DNA from: Pelargonium cotyledonis
Lineage: Eukaryota > Streptophyta > Magnoliopsida > Geraniales > Geraniaceae
Direction of reading: 5' to 3'
Length of the DNA stretch: 24,896 nucleotides
Assembly (NCBI GenBank): GCA_036897625.1
Contig: JAYMTA010000724.1
Coordinates: 1-24,896 of the forward strand
Shown: in pieces, positions 1-8,836 of the stretch
How positions within the stretch are numbered: position 1 is the stretch's first letter
Layout: each line of letters starts with the position of its first letter
Position numbers and translations under genes: made by a program
Notes under the pieces: model-generated
Seen by the model: the letters and a program-made list of their open reading frames with translations, nothing else
What the model was told of the DNA's origin: nothing
Databases searched by the model: none

Positions 1-483
1 GAACACCACCTTCGCGACCGCCGACCCGGAGGGCGAGTAGGCGTGGTACGGAGGCACCACGTCCGGTCCCACATGGCCCTCCTCGGTGAGCGAGAAGGTC
101 ACGGAGCTGCCGTTGCTAAAATGCGCGGACAGGGAGGCGTGGACAGAGTAAGAGAGAAGGGTACGGTACTGGGTCGAGTGGGTCTCGAGCCCGAGGCTCT
201 CGAAGTGGGCCTGCACGAAGCGGGTGGTTTCAAGCGACTGTTTGGTTCCGGCGAGGTGAGGGTGCTGCGTGAGGGCGCGGAGGTAGGAGGAGACGGTGGA
301 GTTGGTTGCGGCGGAGAGAAAAGACTGCCGGAATCGGAGAGATCTCCAGGCAGCTGAACTGGGCATAGCGTGCGGTGGATGCAGAGTATAAAAACCCAGA
401 ATGCATAGCCCGAGTATAAACAGCATGGTGCACAAAGGCGACGGCTTGGAGGCGATGGTGGGGGCAGCAAGTTTCGGAACCAT
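1..483 (-). CDS. AMP1: AMP1-type glutamate carboxypeptidase (M28B), 5' part only
   Basis: The ATG at 483-481 opens a frame of 161 codons that runs off the left edge without a stop, so only the N-terminus is here. A hydrophobic segment at about residues 17-34 (LCTMLFILGLCILGFYTL) fits the single N-terminal anchor of this type II membrane family. It is followed by a stretch very like Arabidopsis AMP1, including SSYLRALTQHPHLAGTK, FESLGLETH and PPYHAYSPSGSA, which leads into the protease-associated region. The metal-binding catalytic residues lie outside the window. Known family role: AMP1 is an ER-associated putative carboxypeptidase that affects meristem size, cytokinin level and miRNA-mediated translational repression; its substrate is unsettled. 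The exon is GC-rich compared with its surroundings. Two other minus-strand open frames at 99-470 and 230-433 are shadows of it. Family assignment is firm; AMP1 versus its paralogue LAMP1 is less so. Confidence 0.9.
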   Translation of the reverse strand, partial: MVPKLAAPTIASKPSPLCTMLFILGLCILGFYTLHPPHAMPSSAAWRSLRFRQSFLSAATNSTVSSYLRALTQHPHLAGTKQSLETTRFVQAHFESLGLETHSTQYRTLLSYSVHASLSAHFSNGSSVTFSLTEEGHVGPDVVPPYHAYSPSGSAVAKVVF

Positions 484-670
484 TTTTGAAAGCTAGCAGA
501 GCCGGAAATTTAGGGTTTTGGAGGTTTTGAAGAAGAAGAAGGAATGGAACAGAGCAGAGGGATACAGAGGGCTCTGTTTTTGTTTTTGTTCGTCTTCTGT
601 AACGGAAGTGGAAATATTTTAGTACCTGAAAAAAGAAATGATTCTAAATTTATTTATTTATTCTGTTTTT
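484..670 (-). promoter_or_regulatory. Leader and proximal promoter of the AMP1-type gene
   Basis: Read on the minus strand, a telo-box (AAACCCTAA) lies at 518-510 and a CT-rich leader-like tract at about 545-530. An AT-rich TATA-like stretch sits near 660-645. Telo-boxes near start sites are common in growth-related plant genes. The transcription start is inferred only from these signals. Confidence 0.4.
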
Positions 671-1090
671 TTTTTTTTAATGTTTATGGGTGTGATGTGA
701 TGTGTTGCGCATACATAGCATTTCATGCATTTTTCAGATGGGCTGGATCGTGTGCGATTCAATGCATGATTTCGCTCGCATCGTGACCGTCGATTAAAGA
801 TTGGGAATTGTGGGACCTACTTGCAGGCGGGGATATGTTTAACGGCTCAGATTCTCTGAGGTTCATCAGACAAGGATTGGATGACCAAGTGTTATAAAAT
901 GTTCAAATTAATTGTCTATATATATTTATAAATGTTCATATTCGTCTTTACGAACACAAATCTTTAATTGCCCTTGACAGTTAGTAATAAAATTCATCGT
1001 AAATTTACGCTCGGACTCTAACAATATTTTAATTTGTTATCAAACAAGAGTTTAATGCTTTAGCAAGAAAGACTGTTGCCGTTATATTAA
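671..1090. other. AT-rich intergenic DNA
   Basis: No convincing gene is visible. The open frame at 544-786 is low-complexity, with a run of phenylalanines from a poly-T tract, and lacks any domain-like sequence. Confidence 0.5.
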
Positions 1091-1397
1091 GCGATTGTTT
1101 GGTAACACTTCTACTTGCTTCTTGAAGCACTTATAGAAACATTTTTTGTTTAGTAACAAAAGCAAAAAAAAATATTTTTATATTAATTATATTTATATTT
1201 TATTACATCATCATTATAAAAGAGAGGAGGATGGCATTTCTCTCTCTACTTAACTTGACAAAAGTAAAACATTTAGCTTTTTTTCACTCCTCCATCATTC
1301 CAAAGTAGAGAGAGAAAATTTAATTTTTTTTTATGATTTGACCCTATTTTCCTGGGTGTGCAGCTATGCAGACCCATAAGTGTTTCTAAATAGGGCC
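1091..1397. mobile_element. hAT-like non-autonomous element (MITE)
   Basis: The left end reads TTGTTTGGTAACACTT and the right end, reversed, reads CTATTTAGAAACACTT, an imperfect inverted terminal repeat of about 12 matches in 15. The TTTGGTAACACTT-type end and a GGGCC at the outer right edge resemble common plant hAT-derived MITEs. The interior is AT-rich and non-coding. I could not find a clear 8-bp target duplication, so the exact borders are uncertain. Confidence 0.4.
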
Positions 1398-1610
1398 TAA
1401 AAGTATCCGACATTTAAATGAAATTAACTATACTCTAATCTTCTTTTATATACAAGTGCATTTGATTTTTTTTTTTAGCTCAGTTAATTTGATATCAATT
1501 AATTTTTGTAAACAAACTAAGTGCAGTATTGTTTTACTAGATTTTGTTGAGTCATTTCTTGGTTATACGAGAAAACTAAATAGTTAATTTATTGACTTAA
1601 GAGCATAAGA
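1398..1610. other. AT-rich intergenic DNA
   Basis: Poly-T tracts and A/T-rich sequence with no reading frame, RNA gene or repeat that I can support. Confidence 0.4.
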
Positions 1611-2320
1611 GCATCCGCAATATCATAAAATTCAAAGTAAAATTGTGGACGATCATCCAAGTTACCATAATTAATAGGTAGTACCCTCATCGTAACCCCT
1701 TTCCGAAGCTTCCAAACTTGCATCATAACCTTCAACATGTGACCCAGATCTTCAGGTTCCTCCAGCCAGAACCGTCCAATGAAACCAAATACTTTTGTCC
1801 CCTATGTACCACCGCCCTGAACCGAAAACGATATTTCCCCCTCCATCCGAGATGATTCTAACTCATCCAACGCCAACCCTTCTCTCTTCCATTTCCTTTC
1901 CATGAATCCTCCCTTCTTTGTCCAGTTTACTTCCCGGAGCACCATGCTCAGTAGTCGACTCTACTGATCGGGCGTTGTCCTCGCTAGATGAAACCTTAAC
2001 CAAACTTGGTTGACCCTCTCAGCACCTATAGACTCCCCACGCAAACTCGAGACTAACCCGCCGTCCTACTCCATTTGGTTGACCATACGCACTAAAATCC
2101 ACCCGCAGCCGCTTACCGCTCATCAAGCAAAACAACGTCACCATCGCAACCACTAGCGCCAACACAATTGACAACACCATCCAGCACCACCCCTAAAACC
2201 CTATCTCGCGCCAGAGACCTTCACAGAGGCACCAACCCAGCCACCATCAACACAACCGTTCACACGATTACCCACAACTCTCAACCCTAGAGAGACTCGA
2301 CCGCCTTTTGGAAATTGTTA
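1611..2320. repeat. C-rich, non-coding island, probably a decayed transposon
   Basis: This stretch is clearly richer in C and G than the DNA on both sides and changes abruptly back to AT-rich near 2330. Its left edge carries GAGCATCCGCAAT, a motif I associate with edges of plant MITE-like repeats. No matching inverted end is visible to the right, and no long frame survives on either strand. It is best read as an old repeat or a decayed coding fragment. I do not recognise the family. Confidence 0.3.
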
Positions 2321-4812
2321 CAAAATGTAGTTTAGTGGTATTAATACTTATTCTACTTTCTAAAAAGCAATAAAATTTAGAGAGTGACAAATTTTAATAA
2401 TAAAAAGAGTAAAAAGTTTAGTCATATAATTAGCAAAATAAATTTGGATGTATTATCACAATACGAGAGAACCACACCAAACAGTGTATGAAACTCATGT
2501 TTCTATAGGAGTAGTCAATCTTACTCATGGACATCAAACACAATAAAAGCATATAACAATAAAGTTGTGCTCATATCAACAAAACAAATTTTTAACAACA
2601 TTGAGATATTGAATATAAGATCGTGTCACGTGATGAAAATCACCAGTAAAGCGCATAAAAATTTGTAATAATAAGATACATGATACTTATAAAGTTGTGC
2701 TCAACCTCTAATGCTTAGTTTAGATTTTTTTTTCCTTAAAAAATGAAACGGAAAATCTAGTTCGGCCGTTCAAGGAGGTTGTTGGGGTCCACAAAAGATG
2801 AGTGAAAGGTGTACTGAATATGCAATGTTTGTTTTCATGTTTAATAGAAGAGAAAGCGAAAGAGAAAGGGAAAGAACATGAAAACATCTCAATTCTTTAC
2901 ATTCAAATAAATAGCGTATCTTGTTAGCCTCCTTACTTCTCATCCTCTTCTTTGGAGTCTTGTGTTTTGTTGTTTCTTTGTAAGCATTTTTTGAATAGGA
3001 TCTCACACAATTTTTCAATTCAATGATTTTATTTTTCACTTGTATGCTCAAATCAAGTATAAAATCTTATAAATTTTATCGCTAACCGTACATTATAATG
3101 ATTAGCGTGTTTGAAATATTATTTGATGATCAGAACAAGTTAAGACTCCGACAAATAAAATATTTCACATATATATGTATGATTCTTTCCAACTCTTATA
3201 ACAGATTGATGCATGCATCAATGTTTGTTTGTTTACACTTTTATTGTAAGTATTTATCCATTCCTATGAGCTAGCCACACTCCCAATCACAAAAAGACAT
3301 GTGGTTGTAAATATTTGAGCATGTTCAAATTGAATTCAACCCAACTTTGAATCCCAATCTTCTTTTCTTCAAATGTCCTATCCTTTTGTTGTATTGTACA
3401 CAAAAAAATGATGTTTGCCTTGTCAAGTAGCTATTATTTAGCATATAAGCCATAAGGAGCTAGACAAAAACAAACAAGTAAACGACAATGACAAATGATT
3501 TGAAAAAATAGAAAGGTTGGTGTAGTTAAGCCTCTATTATTAGTTTTTGATATTCATTGTAGGTCCTAATAAGGAAAACACAAATTGGAAATGAACTCAA
3601 CTTCTTGTTTTGTAGCACCATAAATACTTTTTTTTTTCTTATCACCAATTATATAACATGAATAAAACGAATGTCTCGATTTAAGTATCTTACTTATATA
3701 AATTATTGAAAATAATCAATGACTTAGCAACATAATTATAACATTTGAATATATATCTGCATGAGCACTCCAAGTATGACATTTGACACATATAGGTTGT
3801 CACATACACAAAGGTCACTAATGAATCCACGACAACACTCCAATATTTTAAGAAGTTTACTGCTTATAGAAACACTTTAAACGTGAAGTTATAGTTCATC
3901 ATCCATAAAAGATTTTAATCTAGATCTCTTACTCTCCAATATTTACATCTATTCTACCTATTGGCATGACGTCGGAGGTGGCACAACAAACCATTTTTCT
4001 TCGTGGTCATTTGTAATCAAGAGGTGACACAAGAAGTTTAATTACTTCTTATGAAAACTATGAAGTCGTTGTTTATCATTTGAGTAACGTTTTCTAATCG
4101 AATCTAGTTTTCTTACCTTTCAATATTTGTCTTTCGTCAGTGATGAATCGATGTCGAGAGTGAGACAGTAAATCTTCTTCATTCGATATGATTTATGCTG
4201 ATACACGAGACTGACTAAGAGAACTTAAAGGATAGATCCGTGCAACATAAGTAATCATATGAAGAAAAAAGTATGCATCAAACATGAATATGTGGTCATT
4301 CTCATGGACATAAATATCTTGATTTAGAAACTTATAAGAATAAGCAATATGTGGCTGCAAATTAAGTGCACCAAGGAAAAGAAGGAGTGGCCAATGGCAA
4401 TGGGTTTTTGTTAAGGAAAGAGATGGCAATAGTTTCTTCCCTTTTTCTTGATCTTATTCAATTGTTTCATTGCTGTAACACAAGAATGAGAATCAATGTC
4501 TTCCTTTTTCCTTTCATTTTCACTTTTCAAGTGATTGTGTGATATTATTGTTATTATAAATAATTATTATGCCCATAAAAGTGAATACATATATACATAT
4601 ATGCTCAAAATGAGTGGGAAGAGCACTAAGCCAAACAAGCCCTCAGTGACTACACAATATGTCTCTCACCTGAAAAAGATGTGTGCCAACACACAAATAA
4701 TGCAATCAATCATGTAAAGATGCTTTTTTTCTTTTTAATACAAAAACTAAAGAGAAATTCATAATTGGTCTCTCCAAAGATTTTACAAATCCCAATTGTG
4801 CAATGGATACAT
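2321..4812. other. Long AT-rich intergenic region without a supported gene
   Basis: The short open frames here (2770-3051 minus, 4193-4429 minus, 4535-4717 plus) are low-complexity or lack an ATG and conserved motifs. The first takes its serine-leucine run from a purine-rich GAGAAA tract near 2848-2872. No RNA gene, array or clear transposon end is seen. Short TA/CA runs occur near 4588-4602. Confidence 0.4.
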
Positions 4813-5007
4813 CTAGAGATGACAAAATGGATCCGATCCATCGGTTATTCGAAATTCAACCCATTTTTTGACGTGGTCGGGTTTTGAATTAACAACTCAA
4901 AAAAATTGGGTCGGGTATGTCCGATAAATTGTGTTTTTATGCTTAAAACCTGAAACCCGAACCGACCATATATCGATCAACCTTACCCTAACTTTTGCCA
5001 ACTCTAG
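4813..5007. mobile_element. Short hAT-like inverted-repeat element upstream of the PPR gene
   Basis: The left end is CTAGAGATGACAAAATGG and the right end, reversed, is CTAGAGTTGGCAAAAGTT, about 14 of 17 positions matching. The interior contains GGTCGGGT-type motifs often found in this class of plant element. At 195 bp it is far too short to encode a transposase. The target duplication is unclear. It ends about 50 bp before the GGCCCA cluster of the PPR promoter. Confidence 0.45.
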
Positions 5008-5049
5008 CTTCGTCACCTTTAAGTTATAATCATATAGTCAACATTTTTT

Positions 5050-5157
5050 GGGCTCAACAGGCCCAAGTTTAGAAATGGGCCCAATACAACAAGGAACAAA
5101 GGCTCAAAAATCTAGCATTTTATTCCACTATTCTAATGGTGGGCCAATAGGCCCAAT
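5050..5157 (+). promoter_or_regulatory. Site II (GGCCCA/TGGGCC) cluster, PPR gene promoter
   Basis: Four GGCCCA/TGGGCC-type boxes lie at about 5060-5065, 5076-5082, 5141-5146 and 5150-5156. The word GGCTCAA is repeated at 5051 and 5101. Site II elements bind TCP factors and are typical of promoters of plant organelle-biogenesis genes, which fits a PPR gene downstream. A CT-rich tract at about 5189-5240 follows and probably marks the start of the leader. Confidence 0.55.
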
Positions 5158-5189
5158 CAAAACCTTAACTAATGCCCTACTCTGTTTTT

Positions 5190-5559
5190 AATTCTTCTTC
5201 TTCCTGTCCGTCTCCTTCTTGTTCGTCTTCTTCACCTTCATCGTTTCACAGCCACCACTGTACCGCACAACGTATCAATATCAATCCTCTCATCGAATCC
5301 GAAAAAGGCCACAAGTGATATTTGAAGACATTTCGACCTTTTTTTTCTTTCTCTGTTTATAATTTATAATCGCCATAAATAATGGGATCAAATTTTCATA
5401 TGGGTTGGATTGGTTTGAGTTGGAGAAGCATTTGGAAGCTGAATCCAAAACAATAACATTAAACCTACGTATGGTTCCTCTCTCTGATCCTCACTGCCGC
5501 AAAGTCTTCACTCTGCTCTCTTCGCATCTCAACTTTCCCGCCGCAATCCACTCACTCAG
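5190..5559 (+). other. Probable 5' leader exon of the PPR gene
   Basis: A pyrimidine-rich start is followed by a compact stretch ending in CACTCAG at 5559, directly before GTATTT, a good donor site. The matching acceptor is probably TTTTCTCAG at 6411-6419, giving an 860-bp leader intron. The region contains at least two upstream ATGs, at 5400 and 5471. There is no transcript evidence; the exon is inferred from signals and position. Confidence 0.45.
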
Positions 5560-6483
5560 GTATTTGCTACGAATCGACTTTCTTATTGGTTCTTCTTCTT
5601 TGCCATTATGGATTTTTTTTTCAAATCTGCATTTTATTTGTGTTTCTGTGAAAAATGTGTTGTTTTGCGGATTTGAGCTGAGTTGTGTCAGATCATTGAA
5701 TTTATGTTATTGAAAAAGTTCGAATTTTTTGTTTTGTTATTGGATACGATAGAAAAGAACTGAATCAAAGTCGATTGAGCATGTCCATTACAGAATGGAT
5801 GCCTGATTTTAATTTGGCTCAGAATTTCACATTTGGTAAGGGAAGTGATTGTGTGTGTTTCTCAGATATTGGATGCCATGAAAAACAACTAAAACAAAAC
5901 CAATTGAGCATGTAATTGCATTTCCAGAATGGATGGCCAAATTTTAAGTTTTAACTGGACTTGGCTCTGAATTTGACATTTTGTTAGGGAAGCAAGTGAT
6001 AGTGTGTTTCTCAGATATGGGATAGGATAAAAAACAACCGAAACAAAATCAGTTGAGCATGTAATTGTATTTTCCACAATGGATGGCCAGATTTGAACTG
6101 TGCTTGGCCCAGAATTTGACATTTGTCGCTCCTTATCGAATATCTTGGTAAAAATTATAAGTTCTATTCATTAATTTCATTCTCTCAACTACTAAATGTT
6201 ATGAAGTGTATCAGTGTGGTCCATAACATTGTTTTTTCCTGCAATGTGGTGTTCTGTTCTCATAATTTGGACAAGAACTGCAACAACCAAGTAAATGTCG
6301 TCATCATTTATCAATTTATTTGTCATTTTTTGTATCTTTGATTTTTGAGCAACCCTCTTTATAGCTTATTGATACTTGCAAAGTTCTAAAGTTCATTTTT
6401 TAGAATTTATTTTTCTCAGAACCATAGAGTATCAAAAACAAAAACGAGGTCTTGTTCTCCAGAAAATAGAAAATTGGAGCTAA
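5471..6483 (+). CDS. Spliced upstream ORF in the PPR leader (hypothetical, about 50 aa)
   Basis: From the ATG at 5471 an open frame (MVPLSDPHCRKVFTLLSSHL and on) runs to the donor at 5559. Joined to the acceptor at 6420, it continues for about 20 codons to a TAA at 6481-6483, with exons 5471-5559 and 6420-6483. After splicing it is in the same frame as the main PPR ORF, whose ATG begins only 21 nt after this TAA. It may act as a translational regulator of the PPR ORF, or may be an old N-terminus cut off by a nonsense change. I do not recognise the peptide. The in-frame relation could be chance (one in three). Confidence 0.25.
5745..6126 (+). repeat. Three-copy degenerate tandem repeat in the leader intron
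   Basis: Three units share the order GAGCATGT, GAATGGATG or CAATGGATGG, TTGGCTC or TTGGCCC, AGAATTTGACATTT and TTTCTCAGATAT. The GAGCATGT landmarks start at 5777, 5906 and 6055, so the period is about 129 and 149 bp. The third unit lacks its tail. The units are diverged, with small insertions, so the duplication is not recent. Each complete unit also repeats a TTTCTCAG, which could serve as a cryptic splice acceptor. Confidence 0.75.
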
Positions 6484-6504
6484 TCCCAAGATATAGGAAA
6501 GAAG

Positions 6505-8775
6505 ATGATGAAGACAACAACTTTTGGTTCAATAAGGTTTGTTCTTGCCTCCCTTGATCATGTTACTATAGCATTTACATTTCATTTTTCGGGGTGAATT
6601 TTCATATATTTACTGTTGTTGTTTTTTTAAACTAGCAAATCTGGAACAAGAAGAGTCTATTATCACTATCGATCTGGTGAATTTGATAACAAGTTTATAA
6701 CTGCGAGAAAAAAATGGAAATGGAATCGTCTGTACGAAAATGTTGAGGAAGCTATCGATTTCTTCGATAAGATAATCCATATGCAACCCATGCCCCATGT
6801 TGAAGTATTTAATGAGATATTGTGGTCAATTTCCAATATGCAACATCACTCCACCATGATTTCCTTATACAAGCAATTGGGTGTGTTTGGAATATCATCT
6901 GATTTCATTACTTTGAACATAGTGCTTAATGGTTATTGTTGCTTGGGTCGGTTGGATTTTGGTTTCTCTGTCTTAGGAAAGCTTTACAAACTTGGTTTTG
7001 AGCCTGACGCTGTAACTTTCAATCCTTTGATCATGGGGATTTGTAAGACAGGAGACAATGCAGCTGCTCTTCAACTACTCAAGAAGATGGAAGATGCAGG
7101 TTGTAAGCCTAGCGTATTTAATTATAATATGTTGATACATGGACTTTGTAAAATGGGAAACATTGATGCTGGCATTAGGTTATTCAAGAAGATGGTAGAT
7201 AGAGGTTTAAAACCAAACACAGTAACTTACAATACATTGATACATGGGTATTGCAAAACTGGGAACATCAACGCCGCCATTGAGTTGTTAAGGATGATGG
7301 AAGAAGCTGGTTGTATTCCAGACATATTTACTTACAATGGATTGATAGATGTCCTTTGCAAAGCGGGAGACATTGATGCTGGTATTAATTTGCTTAGGAA
7401 GATGAAAAAGGAAGGCTACAAGCCTGATGTAGTTACTTACAATTCATTGATAAATGGGTTTTGTAAAATGAAAAACCTTGCTGCTGCTGTTGAGTTGTTT
7501 GAGGAGATGGCAGCGGAAAGTTGTAAGCCTGATGCAGCCACTTACTGTACGTTGATAAATGGGTTTTGCAAAATGGGGAACATTTATGCTGGTATGGAGC
7601 TATTGTCGAAGATGGTAGAGAGAGGTTGCAAGCCACACATATATACTTATAATGCAATAATACACGGCCTCTGCAAATCGGGGCACATTGATGTTGGTAT
7701 GAAGTTGCTCAGGAAGATGAAAGAGGAAGGCTGCAGCCCTGATACATGTACTTACAATACATTGATAGACATGTGTTTTGAAATGGAAAACCCTGCTGCT
7801 GCAGCTTTGTTGCTTAAGGAGATGGAAGAGGGAAGTTATAAGCCTAATGTAGTTACTTATAATTCGTTAATAGATGGGCATTGCAAAATGGGAAACATTA
7901 ATGTTGGTATTGAGGTATTCCGAAAGATGGTAGAAAGAGGCTGTAAGCCTGACGTATTAACTTATACAATATTGATAGATAGTTTTTGTAAGGTAAGAAA
8001 CCTTACTGCTGCTCTTAAGTTGCTCAGGAAGATGAAAGAGGAAGGTTGCAATCCTAATGTAGTTACTTATACTTCATTGATAGATGGGTTTTGTAATATT
8101 AGAAACATCACCGCTGCTATTGAGTTCCTCAAGAAGATGGAAGATGAAAGTTGTAAGCCAAATGCAGTTACCTACACAGTATTGATACAAGGACTCTGCA
8201 AGATAGGGAATACTTATGCTGCTGTTGCATTGCTAAGGAAGATGAAAGATGAAAGTTGTAAGCCAATTGCAGTTACCTACACAGTTTTGATACAAGGACT
8301 CTGCAAGATAGGGAACACTTATGCTGCTGTTGAGTTGCTAAGGAAGATGGAAGATGAAAGTTGTAAGCCAGATATATTTACATACACAATATTGATACAA
8401 GGGCTCTGCGAGACAGGTAATGTGTATGCTGCTGTTGAGTTGCTAAGGAAGATGGAAGATGAAAGTTGTAAGCCAAATGTAGTTACATACACAATATTGA
8501 TACAAGGGCTCTGCAAGATAGGTAACTTGCCTGTTGCCGTTGAGTTGCTAAGGACGATGGAAGAGGGAGGTTGCAAGCCTAATGTCATGACTTATGCTAT
8601 ATTACTTTTTGAGCATTTAAAGATGGGGAATAAAACTGCCGCTTTTGAGTTGCTAAGGAAGTTGAATGAAAGAGGTGGTAGTCTTAATTCAGTTTCTCTT
8701 ACTACACTGATAGATGATCTTTGCATGACGCGGAAGTTATATGAAGTTGTCGAGTTGCTCAGGAAGATGGAATGA
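6505..8775 (+). CDS. RFL-type P-class pentatricopeptide repeat protein
   Basis: The coding exons are 6505-6536 and 6636-8775 (723 aa). The intron 6537-6635 is GT-AG and splits codon 11. An in-frame TAA at 6481 precedes the ATG, so the start is well placed. The first ~45 residues are basic and hydroxylated (MMKTTTFGSISKSGTRR), as in a mitochondrial presequence. From residue 66 come 18 exact 35-residue P-type repeats with the TYNTLIxGxCKxGN and CKPD pattern, then 28 residues of a nineteenth. The long run of near-uniform P repeats with Asn or Thr at position 5 is typical of Restorer-of-fertility-like proteins, which bind mitochondrial transcripts and guide their cleavage or stability. No C-terminal E, DYW or SMR domain is present. 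The last repeat is cut by a TGA. The class is certain; the mitochondrial target and a restorer role are inferred. Confidence 0.93.
8146..8565 (+). repeat. Four near-identical 105-bp in-gene tandem repeats
   Basis: Blocks beginning GAAAGTTGTAAGCC start at 8146, 8251, 8356 and 8461. The first two differ at only 6 of 105 positions by my count, and the third and fourth are somewhat more different. They encode PPR repeats 14-17 with a one-third offset. This is the youngest part of the array; repeats elsewhere in the gene are much less alike. Confidence 0.9.
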
Positions 8776-8836
8776 GGATGTTGTAAGCCTAAGGTAGTTG
8801 TTTACAATTGGTTCATTGCTTTTATTTCATAGCAGA
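8776..8836 (+). pseudogene. In-frame remnant of a PPR repeat after the stop codon
   Basis: Directly after the TGA at 8773 the same frame continues as GCCKPKVVVYNWFIAFIS and then stops at about 8830. The CKP-VVVYN part is the boundary between two PPR repeats, matching CKPNVVTYN upstream. About 130 bp further, at 8956-8979, IDGLCKG can be read, another PPR fragment. The array therefore once extended further, and the present C-terminus is a truncation. Confidence 0.6.

Noticed and set aside
99-470. 123-codon proline/serine-rich ORF on the minus strand
   Set aside because: It is out of frame with the clear AMP1-type coding sequence at 483-1 and arises from that exon's GC-rich codons.
4193-4429. 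Minus-strand ORF with a signal-peptide-like start
   Set aside because: The start codon is TTG, no ATG is available, and the rest shows no conserved pattern.
4535-4717. 60-codon plus-strand ORF
   Set aside because: Its first half is TA/CA simple sequence; there is no recognisable motif or promoter.
6123-6341. 72-codon ORF in the leader intron
   Set aside because: AT-rich, begins with a non-ATG codon inside the tandem repeat, and has no motif.
7433-7657. Minus-strand ORFs inside the PPR gene (also 8319-8588)
   Set aside because: They are antisense shadows of the 105-bp PPR repeats.
6799-8772. Regular 105-bp spacing resembling an array such as CRISPR
   Set aside because: The period is 35 codons inside one open frame encoding PPR motifs. 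There are no spacers.
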